Part shown: positions 16,401 to 28,105 of the stretch, one piece after another
Layout of the letters: the number at the start of each line of letters is the position of its first letter
Position numbering within the stretch: the first letter of the stretch is position 1
Assembly (NCBI RefSeq): GCF_018320785.1
Contig: NC_054886.1
Location: 32,533,732 to 32,597,731 of the forward strand
Length of the DNA: 64,000 bases
Reading direction: 5' to 3'
Origin: Cheilinus undulatus
Lineage: Eukaryota > Chordata > Actinopteri > Labriformes > Labridae
Notes under the pieces: model-generated
What the model saw: the letters and a program-made list of their open reading frames with translations, nothing else
The model's database searches: none
Told to the model about the DNA's origin: nothing
Translations under genes and position numbers: made by a program

Positions 16401-18298
16401 AATAGCATTTGTTTATTTCAAAGATTTCAGCTCAGATGTTCATGCCACCTGACATCTGGTTTCTTCTCATCAGCATCAAAACTAGGACAAATATTCTTAA
16501 TTCGAGTTTTAAGGTCAAGGAACACTGTTTGTCAAAATTACTCGTGTGTAGGAAGCTGTGAGAAGATCATTTTTTCTAATCAGAGTATATCAGAATATTT
16601 GACCTGATCCGGCGTTTGTTCTTATAGAAGACGGCTCTGAAGTTGGAGGTAAATTTCTTGGTTGTTTGGTTTCTATGTAGACAGTGCAGCGTCACGTCTG
16701 CTCCCTCTGACACAGGAAGTGATGGACTCTCCAGGGTAATGTTTAGGCCGACTACAGGGAGAAAGAAAGATGTCTGAGAAGACTGAAAGATTATTTCATG
16801 TTTTGATTAATAGCTAGCTAACTTTCTGAGGGATTTTACAAAGTTACTTAACTGTATGTAGACCCTTTCACCCTTACATTGATAGATTATCCTCAAAAGA
16901 GTATAGATAATAAAATAAACATTGCTCCCTGGCCAACCAGTGAGAAATATTTAAAAGTCAAGGACATTTTGTTGAGAAATTAAAAGAGTTTACAAATCTT
17001 TATTTACAGCAGATTGAACCAGGATCTTTGGTAAGAGTGGCATTCCTCATGTGAGTAAAAGATTTCTATTTGTTCTTGGTGCTTTTATGGGTCTTTTAGG
17101 GGTTAAAGTCTGTATCGGGACAGTATAAAATATATGTACCAATTGTGGTCATGTTCAGGGCGATACTCCTCTCTCCTGTTGGACTTTCACACCAGAACAG
17201 AATGTCTGACCAGGGATATTCTGACGTTGTTGTGCAGGACAGATGACCGTCTGAAGAGACTTGGTCAGGACACTCAGTGGTAGTCCCCCACCATTGGTTA
17301 AACCTTAAAAAAGAAAAGAAAAGAAAAAACTTTAGAGATGGAACTGTTACAAGACATTGGCTGGTTCATTTTTGTAAATCTTTGGTCCTCAGAGTTTAAA
17401 ACCTGCTCACTGGGAAGGACAACTGACTTGCCCTTTTGCCGCTCACCAAGAATGGCTGAATTTTTTCATTTGCCATTTCTATTCAGTTTTTTTTTTATAA
17501 TTTGATGAAGTAAATGGCCAACCTCATCATTTTCCACTGAGTGTTTCTGTCAGGCAGCTGGCAGCTCAAAGTAAATTGTTCATCAACGAAGAGCTGGCTC
17601 CTGTTGTGGCTGATAATGTCTATGGAGGCTCTGGGAGAGGAATCTGTTTTTGGAGTAGTAAGATTAGTGAAAGAATATCATGAGCATTGATAAGACAACA
17701 GAATATTAAACACAGTTGTAATATTTCATGGTGTAAATTTATATAACATTCAAATTTTTGCTAACCAGCCACCCAGATTATACGGTGCCAGTCATTGACA
17801 AAAACATCAGGTACGCTGCCGTCGTCGTCACAGGTGTAAACTCCCTGGTGCTCATGGGTAACAGGGCCTAGGATGTAGGAGATCCCTGTAGATGCTTTCT
17901 GTTTCACAAGGACCTGTTAGACAAGGTAAGACCACAAGATAAGACAACTGTGATTCAAATATCAATAACACATCTCTGCAATCTGAAAATTGCAGATAAG
18001 AGATGTTAGAACTTCAAGAAGACTGATGCAAAAAGGATCTAAAAACAGTTTTCTATATCTAGATTTGAAGAAATAATTGGCCCAAACCGTTGTTGTCTTA
18101 TTTCCAGGGCCGATCTTGGTCCAGACCAATTGCAGATCAATCCTGTGGCTGTGATTTCCTTTGTCATCAATCGTGGTGCAGGTGATCTCTGCAGTGTCAC
18201 CCTCACTGAGGTACCAAGTTGGAGAGACTGTCATTCTCATTGCCACCATTTCCACAACTTTGTCTTCATGGCTGGACTTCCCAAGCTGTAAGTCTGAT
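13467..18298 (-). CDS. Immunoglobulin-domain receptor gene, partial, possibly a pseudogene
   Basis: Four minus-strand segments look like exons. Approximately 18298-18090 encodes the first half of an Ig domain (SPTWYLSEGDTAEITCTTI, later LVWTKIGPGNK) and starts at an acceptor ATATATCAG. About 17919-17765 gives its second half with the typical cysteine motif HEHQGVYTCDDDGS. About 17306-17145 reads LSCTTTSEYPWSDILFWCES. About 16751-16620 reads ITLESPSLPVSEGADVTLHC. Finally 13582-13467, flanked by TTTTTAG and GTTCTG splice signals, reads GSLTLKSVTKADEGMYGCRH. Cys...Trp and Tyr-x-Cys pairs mark Ig folds of the Fc-receptor-like/CD22-like type common in fish. Domains appear split between exons. I found no signal peptide, membrane segment or cytoplasmic tail, and a 3-kb repeat-filled gap separates the last two exons, so it may be decayed. 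The family name beyond Ig superfamily is a guess. Confidence 0.55.
13920..14720 (+). repeat. Dispersed repeat with degenerate TTTTAACCCATTTTTGCCAC array, copy 1
   Basis: A head with GGGCCCCTGA...GAATGGGCCCT and GGTGCTAGCATCCTGGCTAA is followed by about 620 bases of pyrimidine-rich, roughly 20-30 base degenerate units built from TTTTAACCC and TTTTGCCACTT. The same head-plus-array combination recurs at 25690-26660, so this is a dispersed element rather than a local expansion. It sits inside the Ig gene interval. No terminal repeats were found. Confidence 0.65.
14790..15482 (+). repeat. Dispersed repeat ending in CTCCTTCGCGGAGGTAA, with a partial second copy
   Basis: Two copies of a CCATTAGCCC(T/A)(T)TCTCCCAATAGT start occur at about 14793 and 15257. 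The second runs through GGTGATCCGGATCACTCC and TTTTGAGTTATGTTGCTGAC to an (ACAA)-rich stretch and CTCCTTCGCGGAGGTAA. I recall this 3' sequence as a very common retroposon-like repeat of fish and marine animals, but I cannot place its superfamily. The short palindrome CTCCTTCGCGGAG could form a hairpin. Confidence 0.55.
15483..16600. other. No supported gene; short GGGCCCC-rich fragment
   Basis: About 15580-15665 contains GGGCCCCCCTTTTGGATGGG and similar words, related in style to the heads at 13930 and 25690. The rest is AT-rich and unremarkable. Confidence 0.35.
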
Positions 18299-18419
18299 AT
18301 ATAAAAAAAGAAAGTCTTAAAAGCCATCAACCATCATTTAACACTATGTCATATGATGGCTAGTTTTTAAGGATTCTAGTTTCATCAGTACCAGATTATG
18401 GCAATTCAAGGCTTGATCC

Positions 18420-19100
18420 AGAAGGTCTGGCTCAGCCTAGCATAGCAGGGGAGTTGTTTTTCCACCACAACCAAGCTACCTTTTTGAGGGTGCATCTCTG
18501 GTTACTGGTGTCTTGGGCTGTCCAGGAGTTGGCCATTGTTTCTACTTCAAAGTTTCTTGGTAATCCAGGCAGGTATTTCAAAGTTTGGTGCCGTGTTTGC
18601 CACTTGAACAAATCTGTGAGATGTCCCCGATTGATTGAGTGACTGCAACATGCTTTAAGGCGGATGGGTGCGCTTGGGCCCTGGTCCACAGCAGGACCAT
18701 TCTGTTCATGACTTGGCATAGCCCGGCGCAGCCAAACTGGTGACTGAAAAGTAAGACTGTGGCCAGAGCCAGAAAATGTAGCGTCTGTTGACCATTAAAA
18801 CACTAACGATCTGGGTGGTCACCTGAGAGTTGTTGGCAGAGTTGCTGACCTAGTTTCACCCGAGGGTGTGTCCTCTTCGGGTTTGCCAGGGTCACATATT
18901 GTTAGGTCCCTTGATCCAGTGTGATACTGTTTGGATTGCTGTTGCCGACTGGAGTGCCTATTGTTTTGACCACTCTCATTTCAGGGTGTTTTAACATTAG
19001 GCACGATTGTTTCATACCATGCACAAGCATGACTGCCCCCCACACACTGTCTTTACATTAGTAATATTGTTCCATGCTCAAGCATACTTGAGAAGAAGAA
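18420..19100 (-). repeat. Dispersed repeat of unknown family, related to the ppm1k intron 6 repeat
   Basis: Reverse-strand 18862-18805 aligns closely, about four of five bases over some 58 positions, with plus-strand sequence at about 32145-32203, sharing for instance GGTGACCACCCAGATC. This fixes it as a dispersed repeat. From 19100 to 20730 I see nothing that can be assigned. Confidence 0.5.
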
Positions 19101-20732
19101 GAAGCAGCCAGGACAAGCTCTCTTATTAATGTCTGTTTATGCTCAGAGTGGACAACAGAGCCCAACCTGCTACAATGCAATTTTTAAGACACCACCAACG
19201 ATCTTCTTTATACTTTTACATCTACCCCCCACTAAAAGATGGTTATGCCACATCTGCTCTGGACTGTGCTCAAGTAGACATGAATTGGGCCTGAGACCAC
19301 CTTTTCATGTGGATTCAGGCAAAGTTCTTGCCTTCACTGAGCCAGACTTTGGGGTCAGTGTACTCAGGCCCTGGTCCAAATGTGTTCATGGACAATAGTC
19401 AAAGCTAATGCTGTGATATGACTGCCAATATCTTCAGTGATGGCTGATGGATTCAGATTTTCCTCTTTTGCTCTCTGCCCAGATCCCTTTTTTTCATTCA
19501 TCCAACACTAACGGATGATTCCACTCGTAAGACAAACAGAAACCAAATACTTCCAAAAACTGGCCTTCAAATTCTGCATTTCTTTGCCAAATCAGTCAGT
19601 AGAAATACTTTAGGTATCAAAAGAAACAAACATTAGACCTAAGGAGGCAAAGAATCTAATCAGAGCTATTCCAATGAAACTATCCTTGAGTCGGGTGGAA
19701 TGTGTTTTCCATAACATTCCTGTCTGATTGACGTAGAAATATGTGCCGCTCCATTCATGCACGTTTCGCTAAGGCTTTGTCGAACTGGTCAGCCATGGTT
19801 GTTTTGATGAGGAGTGAATCCAAACAGAAGGGCTCAGCTTAACAATGTTGTTTCATGCCATGGCACCACTTACCTCCAAAGCTTAGCCTAGTTGGCTAGG
19901 TTTTCCTTGTTTTGAACTGTCTGACTGGGAGTATTTGACAGCTGTCTGCCTGGAAGTATCTGTTTAGACCGGGCTTTATATTCTGTATTAAAAACAAGCT
20001 GTTCTTGGGAAGGTGCAATGTTGAAAGTACTTACTGTGAGATGAAGATCTTTTAGTAACATTTCCAGCATTCACAAAGTAGAAATAGGCACATAGCACTG
20101 AAGAAAGAGTTTAAGTTTAAAGGTTATTAGGCATTAATCAGATTTTCATTGAATCTGTTACAGTAAATGAGAGTTGTATTCACTCACAGAGAAGTCCATG
20201 GAGCGAAGCGCGCCTCATCTTGCTGAATTCTTTTATTTACCACCTTCCTGATGAATTTTGACGCTATGTAAATGTTGTAAAGTTCACTCCTGAAGCCTCA
20301 GAAGAACGGTTTTATTTCCATTGGTTTTCTCCACAAACGGCTTAACTCCAAGTCCTCTGATAGGCAGGCTTGTTGTAGCTGATGATTGATTTTTGGGTTG
20401 ACAGATTAAAGGTGACTCCTTGTAAAACAAACAGGAACAGACTGATTTTTCTGTGGTGTGTTCTTTGCCTCATTTTTGTCTATGACGTTTGACAGTCACT
20501 AAAAAATCTGAGACTTCAACCTTTGCACTGGTTTTGATGGTTTAGATGACAGAAATTTAAAAAGAGGGCTAATTATTGTATTTTCTCTCAGAAGGAGGGT
20601 GGCAGTAGATCAGCGAAATGGGATTTGGGTTGGGAAACGTTGGTTCAAGATCCTGTTTACAAGTTTGGGAACTGCTTCTGTAGCCGAAGAATTGCCAGTT
20701 CACTTCCTGAGCACTGCTAAGGTACCCTAGAG

Positions 20733-22147
20733 CAGTGGCTCTCAACCTTTTCAGCCCACGACCCCCAAAATAAAGGTGTCAGAGACCTGGGACCCCACTG
20801 TACCTGAAGGTGGTTGAACACAGCCATGAACTTTCAAGAACAGTCATGTGGAGACAAGGCTGCACTTAAGGGGGGATAAAGGGGAGATCTTTCTTGGGCC
20901 AAACTAGGTCAGCAAAGCCATGGTCCACTCTACAGTTAAATTGCAATAATCAGATTTTATATTAAACCTGGATAAAAACAATTCCTAACAAAGCAACAAA
21001 TATGTTTTTTATTCATTTGTGCCATAGTAGTCCTCTTAAAAATCTGCATCTTCTTTTTAAAAACAGAATTACAATTAATTGAAAATAGCTAAAATGGATT
21101 AAAATGGCAAAAAAAAAAAAAAAAAAAATGGTGGAAAAGGTGGTAAAATGGGATTTTAAAAGTAACAGACAAAGGTTAGGATACCAAAAAATTGATAAGA
21201 GAGGGCAGAAGAAGTGGTAAAGGGGATTTAAGTGGCAGAAAAAGGTGGAAACTTTGGTGAAATAGGATTTAAAAGTGGAAAAAATTGGTTTAAACTGGCA
21301 AAATGGATTAATTAAGGCAGAGACATTGGCAGAAGTGGGTTAAACGCAAGAATGGGCATAAGAAAAAGTCAAATGTACTTAAAATGGGCAAAAATGGGTG
21401 CCAAAAGGGGTGAAAGTAGGGTAATATTCATAACTAGATCAAAATTGCAATTTCACCTGAAATTGCGTGGGGATGCTGAGAGCTGAAATTTCAAAGAACT
21501 GCTGAAAATAGCCAAAAGCACAAAAATAGCATTAAATAGCATAAAATGGCATATGAAAATGGCATTCAATAGCTCAAAAAGGTATAAAAATAGCTGAAAG
21601 TAGCCTTAAAAAGCTGAAAATAGCCTAAAAATAGCTGATTTTGGCCTAAAAGTAGCTGGAAATTGCACCCAGTGGCTGAAAAAGCATAGAAATAGCTGAA
21701 AATAGCTATATTTTAAAAATTATAAACGTTAGAAATGAGAAAAGTCATAGCAGTCGGAGGACGAAAAAACAGAATTCAATCAAAGTTTAAACAGTGTCAA
21801 TACGACAAAGTATGAAGGAGGAGATAGCTGGCACGGAAGAATAATAATAAACAAAATGCCCGACGCGAAAAGTCAACAGAGACAACAATAGGCACAAAGC
21901 AGCCAGCGTTGGTTGGAAGTGGGAAAAACAGTCAGAAAAAAGACTTGGAAACAGATTAAAAATGACAAAAATGGGTTAAAATTAGGAAAAACTGGTGTGG
22001 AAAAGTGATAAAATGGGTTTGCAAATAAAAGTGACAAAATTGGATGGGAATTTTTTTTTTTTAAATATTCCTTGTTTTTTTTCTTTTTCCTTTTTAGGCA
22101 TCTAGCGACTCCAAAGGGGGTCCCGACCCCCATGCTGAGAACCACTG
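20733..22147 (+). mobile_element. Non-autonomous hAT element with perfect 8-bp target-site duplication
   Basis: The left end CAGTGGCTCTCAACC and the right end GCTGAGAACCACTG form imperfect terminal inverted repeats of about 13 bases. Both flanks carry CCCTAGAG (20725-20732 and 22148-22155), an exact 8-base target duplication as expected for hAT transposition. The 1415-base body has no transposase. It consists largely of degenerate repeats: AAATGGGTTAAAATGGCA-like units at about 21080-21420 and 21950-22040, and AAAATAGCTGAAAATAGCC-like units at about 21500-21720. Confidence 0.9.
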
Positions 22148-22269
22148 CCCTAGAGCAGGGAATCAACCCCCAACTGCTCAGGAGTTCAAAACATCTCTCT
22201 GCCAGTTTGACTTTTTGCTTTTGTTTGTCACATTTCTAAGTTGTCTCTGAAAAGAAAAGAGGACCCCCC

Positions 22270-23035
22270 AAAAAAAGAAAAGTCAAAATTTAAATTCACA
22301 ATTCTGAGGGGAAAAAAACATCAGAACTGACTTTAATCGAAGGATCTTGACCTTTTCCCCTCAGAATTCTATCTTTAGTCTCAGAATTCGGGGATTAATT
22401 TATGTGTTGCCCAGGTTCCTGACCTATCGTTTTTATGGTATGATATCAGCGTGATTCCTGTATTCTGATGATGTCTGTGAAATCTTTAGTTTCATGGTAT
22501 CTGTTGATGTCTGTGCTCTAACGATTTCCTGTAAAGTCTTAGTTTGCATGCGGTCTCATGATGTCTGGGTCTTGAAGTCCTGAAGCTAAAGCTGTTGGAT
22601 TGTTATCTTGGTCAGTTTTTGTTTAGGTTCTTGAACTGTTTTGGATTCTGCTGATGTTGGTGTCATTGCTCTGTTATCTTTGCATGTGCAAACGCACTTT
22701 GTAAACCCTTTTAAGAGTGCTATACAAATAAATTATTCTATTATTATTAAAAAAAATAAATATTCTGGCATTAATCTCAGAATCCTTACATTTTCCCTCT
22801 GAAAATTTTACCTTTAATCTCTGAATTCTGAGTTTAATCTCAGGATTCTGACATTTTCCTCCAAAAAATTCTATCCTTAAATTTCAGAATTCTGAGATTA
22901 AAATCAATATTCTGTCTTTAACCTCAGAATCCTGACTTGTTTTCTCTGAAAAATTTGACTTTTGTCTCAGAATTCTGTGGTTAAAGTCAGTTTTCCCTCT
23001 GTAATCTCAGAATTCTGACTCTATAAACTTCTAAT
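22270..23035. repeat. Degenerate array of EcoRI-like CAGAATTCTGA palindromes
   Basis: Words close to TCTCAGAATTCTGACTTTAA recur many times at about 22280-22395 and 22765-23035. A block of different sequence at about 22410-22750 interrupts them. That insert ends GTGCTATACAAATAAATTATTC followed by ATT repeats, the usual 3' tail of fish non-LTR retrotransposons. Confidence 0.6.
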
Positions 23036-23959
23036 TCTTACAAGTTTTACCTTCAGACTTGGCAAAAGTAGTTCAGCCACAAAATTCATTTTCCGTGACC
23101 CCATTCCTCCTCTGTAGAAAAACATCCAAAGCACTACACTTTTTTTTATATAAAAAATCATTACATCCCTCAGGTAAATAATGATAAAGCTAGTTTATTT
23201 CAAGGCTTATGATAGGATAAGTAGCCACCAGGGGGAGCTACTCCTACATGAATCAAAATACAGGATGGCTCCACCAGTCCAGCACAGAGTGAAATGTTGA
23301 ATTCTGCTTTTTACATTTGCTGAAGTTAAAATAATCCAGTGTGAAGACTTTCTACTTAAAAGGTAAAAGCATCAAAATTAATTAGACATAGAAAAAATAT
23401 AAGTATTCATTATATATTTAAGTTGGTAAATCATTTTTAACGCTCACTGGTAAATGTTGGTTAAGGGAAAACTCATTCTTATAATCCTGGGTAGTCTACC
23501 TTACTATAAATAAGGCTAGCTATAATTTGCATGTTAAAATAGGCTAAAATGAGGTCTAGCTTTGACCTACATTATGTCTTACTCTTGTTAGTTACACTAC
23601 AACACAATAATAACTCACTTGTTTAACTCTGCTGTTGCTAATGTGGAAATCAGTGAACTTACTAGCACACCACTAGCTAGCATATGTGAGAACTTTGCTA
23701 TATTAGCATAAATACTGCTTCCATTTAAGATGCAGAAACATGACACTTACCCTTATAAGGATACTAATAAAACTACAACGACAATAATAATCATAGTTAA
23801 TACTTATTCAATGAAGAAGAAGAGACGTAAAAGTACAGGAGGGTCTTAAGAGAGGTAATAATAGACGTGTTTCTATGAATAGTAAGGACAGGGAACGGCA
23901 TTCCATCTTCTTGAACTGGCTTGCCGCCAAAAACAAGCACTCCCCCTTCCTTACGTAGA

Positions 23960-24161
23960 GCCCGCCGATGACGAACGGACATCCCGGGCTCTGATTGGAC
24001 AGCTGTATCCCTGTTTAAATGGCCTCTGGCCGAGCCCCCGTTATCAACAAGAGCAGCGCGAGGCCGACTGACACCTCAAGGCAGCTGCTGGAGCACTGGA
24101 CACCTGTTACCAAGGAGACACGACCGGCGGGAAGAAGATCAGAGGAAAGAAGACAGAAGAA
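23960..24161 (+). promoter_or_regulatory. ppm1k: Probable ppm1k promoter and noncoding first exon
   Basis: A locally GC-rich island in AT-rich DNA contains CTGATTGGAC (an inverted CCAAT box) at about 23990 and TGTTTAAATGG at about 24012. It continues as a GC-rich leader without an ATG and ends in the donor GAAGAAG|GTGAGT at 24161. An acceptor TTTATTTCAG lies just before 28057, 49 bases upstream of the ppm1k start codon. A 5' noncoding exon joined over a 3.9-kb intron is therefore plausible. The transcription start is not determined. Confidence 0.5.
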
Positions 24162-25689
24162 GGTGAGTTTTTACAACCGCCATTTTTGAGTCTATCCTTT
24201 CAAAATAAATGTAGAAATACTATCTTATTTTTCAACAAACTACAGAGTTACTAAGACTGTAAAGTACTGTATAAGAACCTGCTTTTACTGTACTGTACTT
24301 TACTTTAAAAGCACTTTTGGTTCTTTGGGCTGTGTTTTAAGCTTAGGCAGAAGCAATATCAAGTAAAAACAGTAAAATGCCAGACTGTGAAAGTAATTCA
24401 TTACAATTGCCAGCTGTCCTGGTTTAAAAATAGTCAGCACAACAGGCTGTTAAATTATTTTTCTTGCATAAACATACCATACCATTTTTTAAATGCTGTA
24501 AAAGAAAAGCCCTTCAAGTGTCTTCTTCTTGTAAACATTGGATTATTTGATGGTAATTTTGGTGAATGAATAGTATATAATTGGATAGTTAATGTATTTT
24601 CTAATAATGTCTTGAATTCAATATCTAGTATTTAGTCTGCAGTTTTAAAAATGTAGAACAACAACATTTAATGTTTAAATTGGCATAAAAATACAGTCTT
24701 CCTTACATTAATAAAGTCAAGCCAACCACTTCTACATAAAATACAAAAAAATAGAAATACGTTGGTTAGAATATTTACTGCTCATTTTTATGTTATCAGA
24801 CTACCTACTTGGTATTAAAAGGTGTAGTTCTTGCTGAAAAATGTTCTTCTAAAACATTTCCAGCAACTTCCTATCTATCTATTTGAAATTCATATGACCT
24901 GTTGTCATTCTGGTAAACACGGCAGCCTGTATGACCTCCTGATACCCACCCAAATATGCATGTGCTTTGTTCTATTTTGTCAACAACAAGTGGTCATGTG
25001 TTTGAGCGTGGATACACCACTCTGGAAGGTCATTAAAATGTCAAACAGGCTGATAAAGACAATTTTTTCTAGTGCAACTTTCTCTGCTGGGATGAATGAG
25101 ATTTAATTCTAATAGATCAGCATCTGGTGAGTGAATCTGTCATTGATTACCTGCATTACCTGGGAATTCGTCTACACCTGCAGAGCTTTGTTTACTCTGA
25201 TAACAGTTTGCCAAGAATGAAACAGGGTTAAAGGGAAATGTGGTAAAGTTCAGAGTAATTCTGGTTTAAAGTAACTTTAGAATGTATCTCAGAATAGATC
25301 CGGCGTCAATGAGAACGTTTACATGCACTCTAATAATCCAGTCATTAGGTTATATGTTGTCCTGAATTACCTGATTACTCAAGTATCAGAATCAGCATTA
25401 TTCTGTTTTATCAGATAAAGGCTACTACCTAGCCTTTTGCCCTATAATATTTTTTATTCGGCGCATGTAAACAGTTTAATCTGATTTTATGTCATTTGGT
25501 TTAACTTCACTAATAAACTGGGTCACTCTTTAAACTAACATTGTTTTAGTAGCATTAGTTCATTCAGTGCTGCTGTGGCAAACAAGCAAGCTATGAAAAT
25601 GATTTATAGGGTTTTAATACTGGCATCTTAAGCTTTCTAAACTTTCCATGTACAAAGTGTGCACTACACAGATTCAGGCCAGCCCAGAG
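24162..25689. other. Putative ppm1k intron 1, first part: nothing recognised
   Basis: AT-rich sequence with short chance reading frames and no recognisable repeat family or exon. Confidence 0.4.
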
Positions 25690-26660
25690 AACAGGCCGGG
25701 CCCCTGACAAACCCAGGGAATGGGCCCTGCCCAGATTTGATTTATTGATGGCATCAAAGCATGTTGGATCACTGGTGCTAGCTTCCTGGCTAACAGTTCC
25801 CTAATTTTGGAGTTAAAAAAGCTGACAAATTATTTATTTGTGCCTCTTTTTAACCACTTGCAATGACTGTCCACCCATTTTTGCCACATTTTTCCACATT
25901 TGACCCAGTTTTGCCTCTGTTAACCATTTTTTACCACTTGTCATCCATTTTGCCAATTTTAGCCCACTTTTGCTCTGTTTTAACCATTTTTCATTTTCAT
26001 TTAGCCACTCATAATTACCACTTTTTTTGCCAATTTTTGCCTCTTTTTACAATTTTTGACAGCTTTAACCCTTTTGTGCCACTTTTTAACCACTTTCCAT
26101 CAATTTTTCACCCATTTTGACCCAATGTACCATTTCTTTAAACAATTTTACTTTGTAAAACCCCATTTTTGCTTCTATTTAACCACTTTTTTAACCAAAT
26201 TTTGCCACTTTTTAACCCATCTTGCCTATTTTTAACCCTATCTCATTATTTTTATCCCTGTTTTGACTCTTTTTGCCTTCTTTATCAATTTTCTGCCACT
26301 TTTAAACAATTTTTACTTTCTTAACACATTTTTACCACTCTAAAACCACTCCTTTTCTGCCAAATTTTCTTTTTTTAAACACATTTGTGCCTCTTTTAGA
26401 CACTTTTGACACATTTTACCCATTTTTTTGCCACTAACTAACTTCTTGTTATCATTTGCCCTCTCATTTTGATCATTTTTGGCATTTCTTAACCATTTTT
26501 TTGCCACATTTAACCATTTTTGCCACTTTTTAACCATTTTTACTTCTTTTGACCAATGTTTGCTTCTTTGAATCAATATTTTGCCACCTTTTAGCCCATT
26601 TTGTAACTCTGTAACCACTTTTCACTACTTTTTTTCTGCCAAGTATAACACCTTTATTCC
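25690..26660 (+). repeat. Dispersed repeat with degenerate TTTTAACCCATTTTTGCCAC array, copy 2
   Basis: The same head-and-array architecture as 13920-14720: CCGGGCCCCTGACAAACCC...GAATGGGCCCT, then GGTGCTAGCTTCCTGGCTAA, then about 800 bases of degenerate TTTTAACCA/TTTTGCCACTT units. The head similarity shows common descent. The arrays have drifted and differ in length. Confidence 0.65.
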
Positions 26661-28056
26661 AATTTTTGTCTTTTTTTGCATTTATTTGTTTATCAGTTCA
26701 TTTGTCAGAGAAAATACATAGGTATTGATGCATTAAATAACAGTGTAATGTTTACCAGACTCCTAGCCATGGCTAATTTTCAGTCCTTGATCAACCAGCA
26801 CAAAACAGGTTCACTAATGCTAATGCTAATGCTAATATTAGCAGCTGATGAGCTAGCAACAGCACATCCCTCCTGCATGGACGTGCCAAAAAGTGGAAAG
26901 GCTGCACAGAAGAAACAAGCAGTTTTTCTATTTGAATGTACTTGAGTTAAGAAATCCAAGTTTTTCTTGTTAATGCACAATGGAAATGCATGTGAACGCG
27001 GTCATTAGATTATTACCATTAGCTGATTATATTCGGTTATCTGATGTTAAAAACATACTCTCATAATACTTACATTATGTTGCTTGTTTGGCTCTAAAAA
27101 GCCAAAGTAAAGCACTTTAATCGACCCTTGATGTGTTATGTGTGTTATATGTGTTATTCATACTTAAAAGCAGCTCAAATAAGCTAATTTTTCCTTATAT
27201 TTTTGTGTCTAATCTTTATGTAATCAGTAAATATAAGAAGGTGTCTCTTGTCCAGATAAGGTAACTTATATACAGAGCCCTGGCCTGTTTTACCGATTTG
27301 TAATAGATATAAGACAACACAGCAGGAGGTGTAGGTCTATTTGTGGAGTCCGTACTCATAGATACACTGACACACATAGATACTTTGGCACACATATACA
27401 CATTTAGAGATGATTGGAAAGTTTGACATTAATGAAAGTAGGCAGATGATCCTTGTTAATGTCAACAAGCTCGGACGATTAAACTGGCAACAGCTGACCC
27501 TTTCAGTTCTTTTATATGTGAACACAGTGACCAAAACACACTACATAATGGTTTTTATTGATTGTTTCTGGACTTTTAGGAGTATATTGTAGTTTGTTTG
27601 GTCTATATCACCAACCCCTAACAAATCAAAAACACATAAAGTTACATATTTCTCTAAATAAGGAGAAACTGGATCAGGAAAAGCAAAGTGATCAGGCAAA
27701 AAGTGTTAACCGGAGATAAAACTTTACCTAGCAAAAACTCATGCTCTTGTCACATCATGCATGCATAGAAAACCTTTTTGCAACTAGAAGCTACACAACA
27801 AAGTTTCAAATATTTCATGTGAAAAATTAAACCAAGCAAATTTTCATCATGCTTTAAGTAAAGTGTATTTAATGCTTTTTAAAAACACTAAAAAATAAGG
27901 GCACCTACTCTACTGAGCCAAACTGGTGACAAAAACAGCCTCTGTTTGGATGTTTGTCAGGCCTATCTGATTTGCAAAATCTACAGAGGCAAAAGTTCTT
28001 GAAGAACCTGCATTCTACAATTTATTTACCCGTTTCCTTTGTCACCTTTATTTCAG
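26661..28056. other. Putative ppm1k intron 1, last part: nothing recognised
   Basis: A short AATGCT(AATGCT)n tract at about 26814-26835 is the only clear feature. The remainder is AT-rich. The stretch ends in the acceptor TTTATTTCAG before the ppm1k leader. Confidence 0.4.
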
Positions 28057-28105
28057 AAACTTGCAGCCCGTCCAGGTGTTTCCTTCACAGCTGTAACAGT
28101 CAGCC

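Noticed and set aside
24387-25106. Small frames in the putative first intron of ppm1k.
   Set aside because: No splice context, no recognisable motif, composition typical of AT-rich noncoding DNA.
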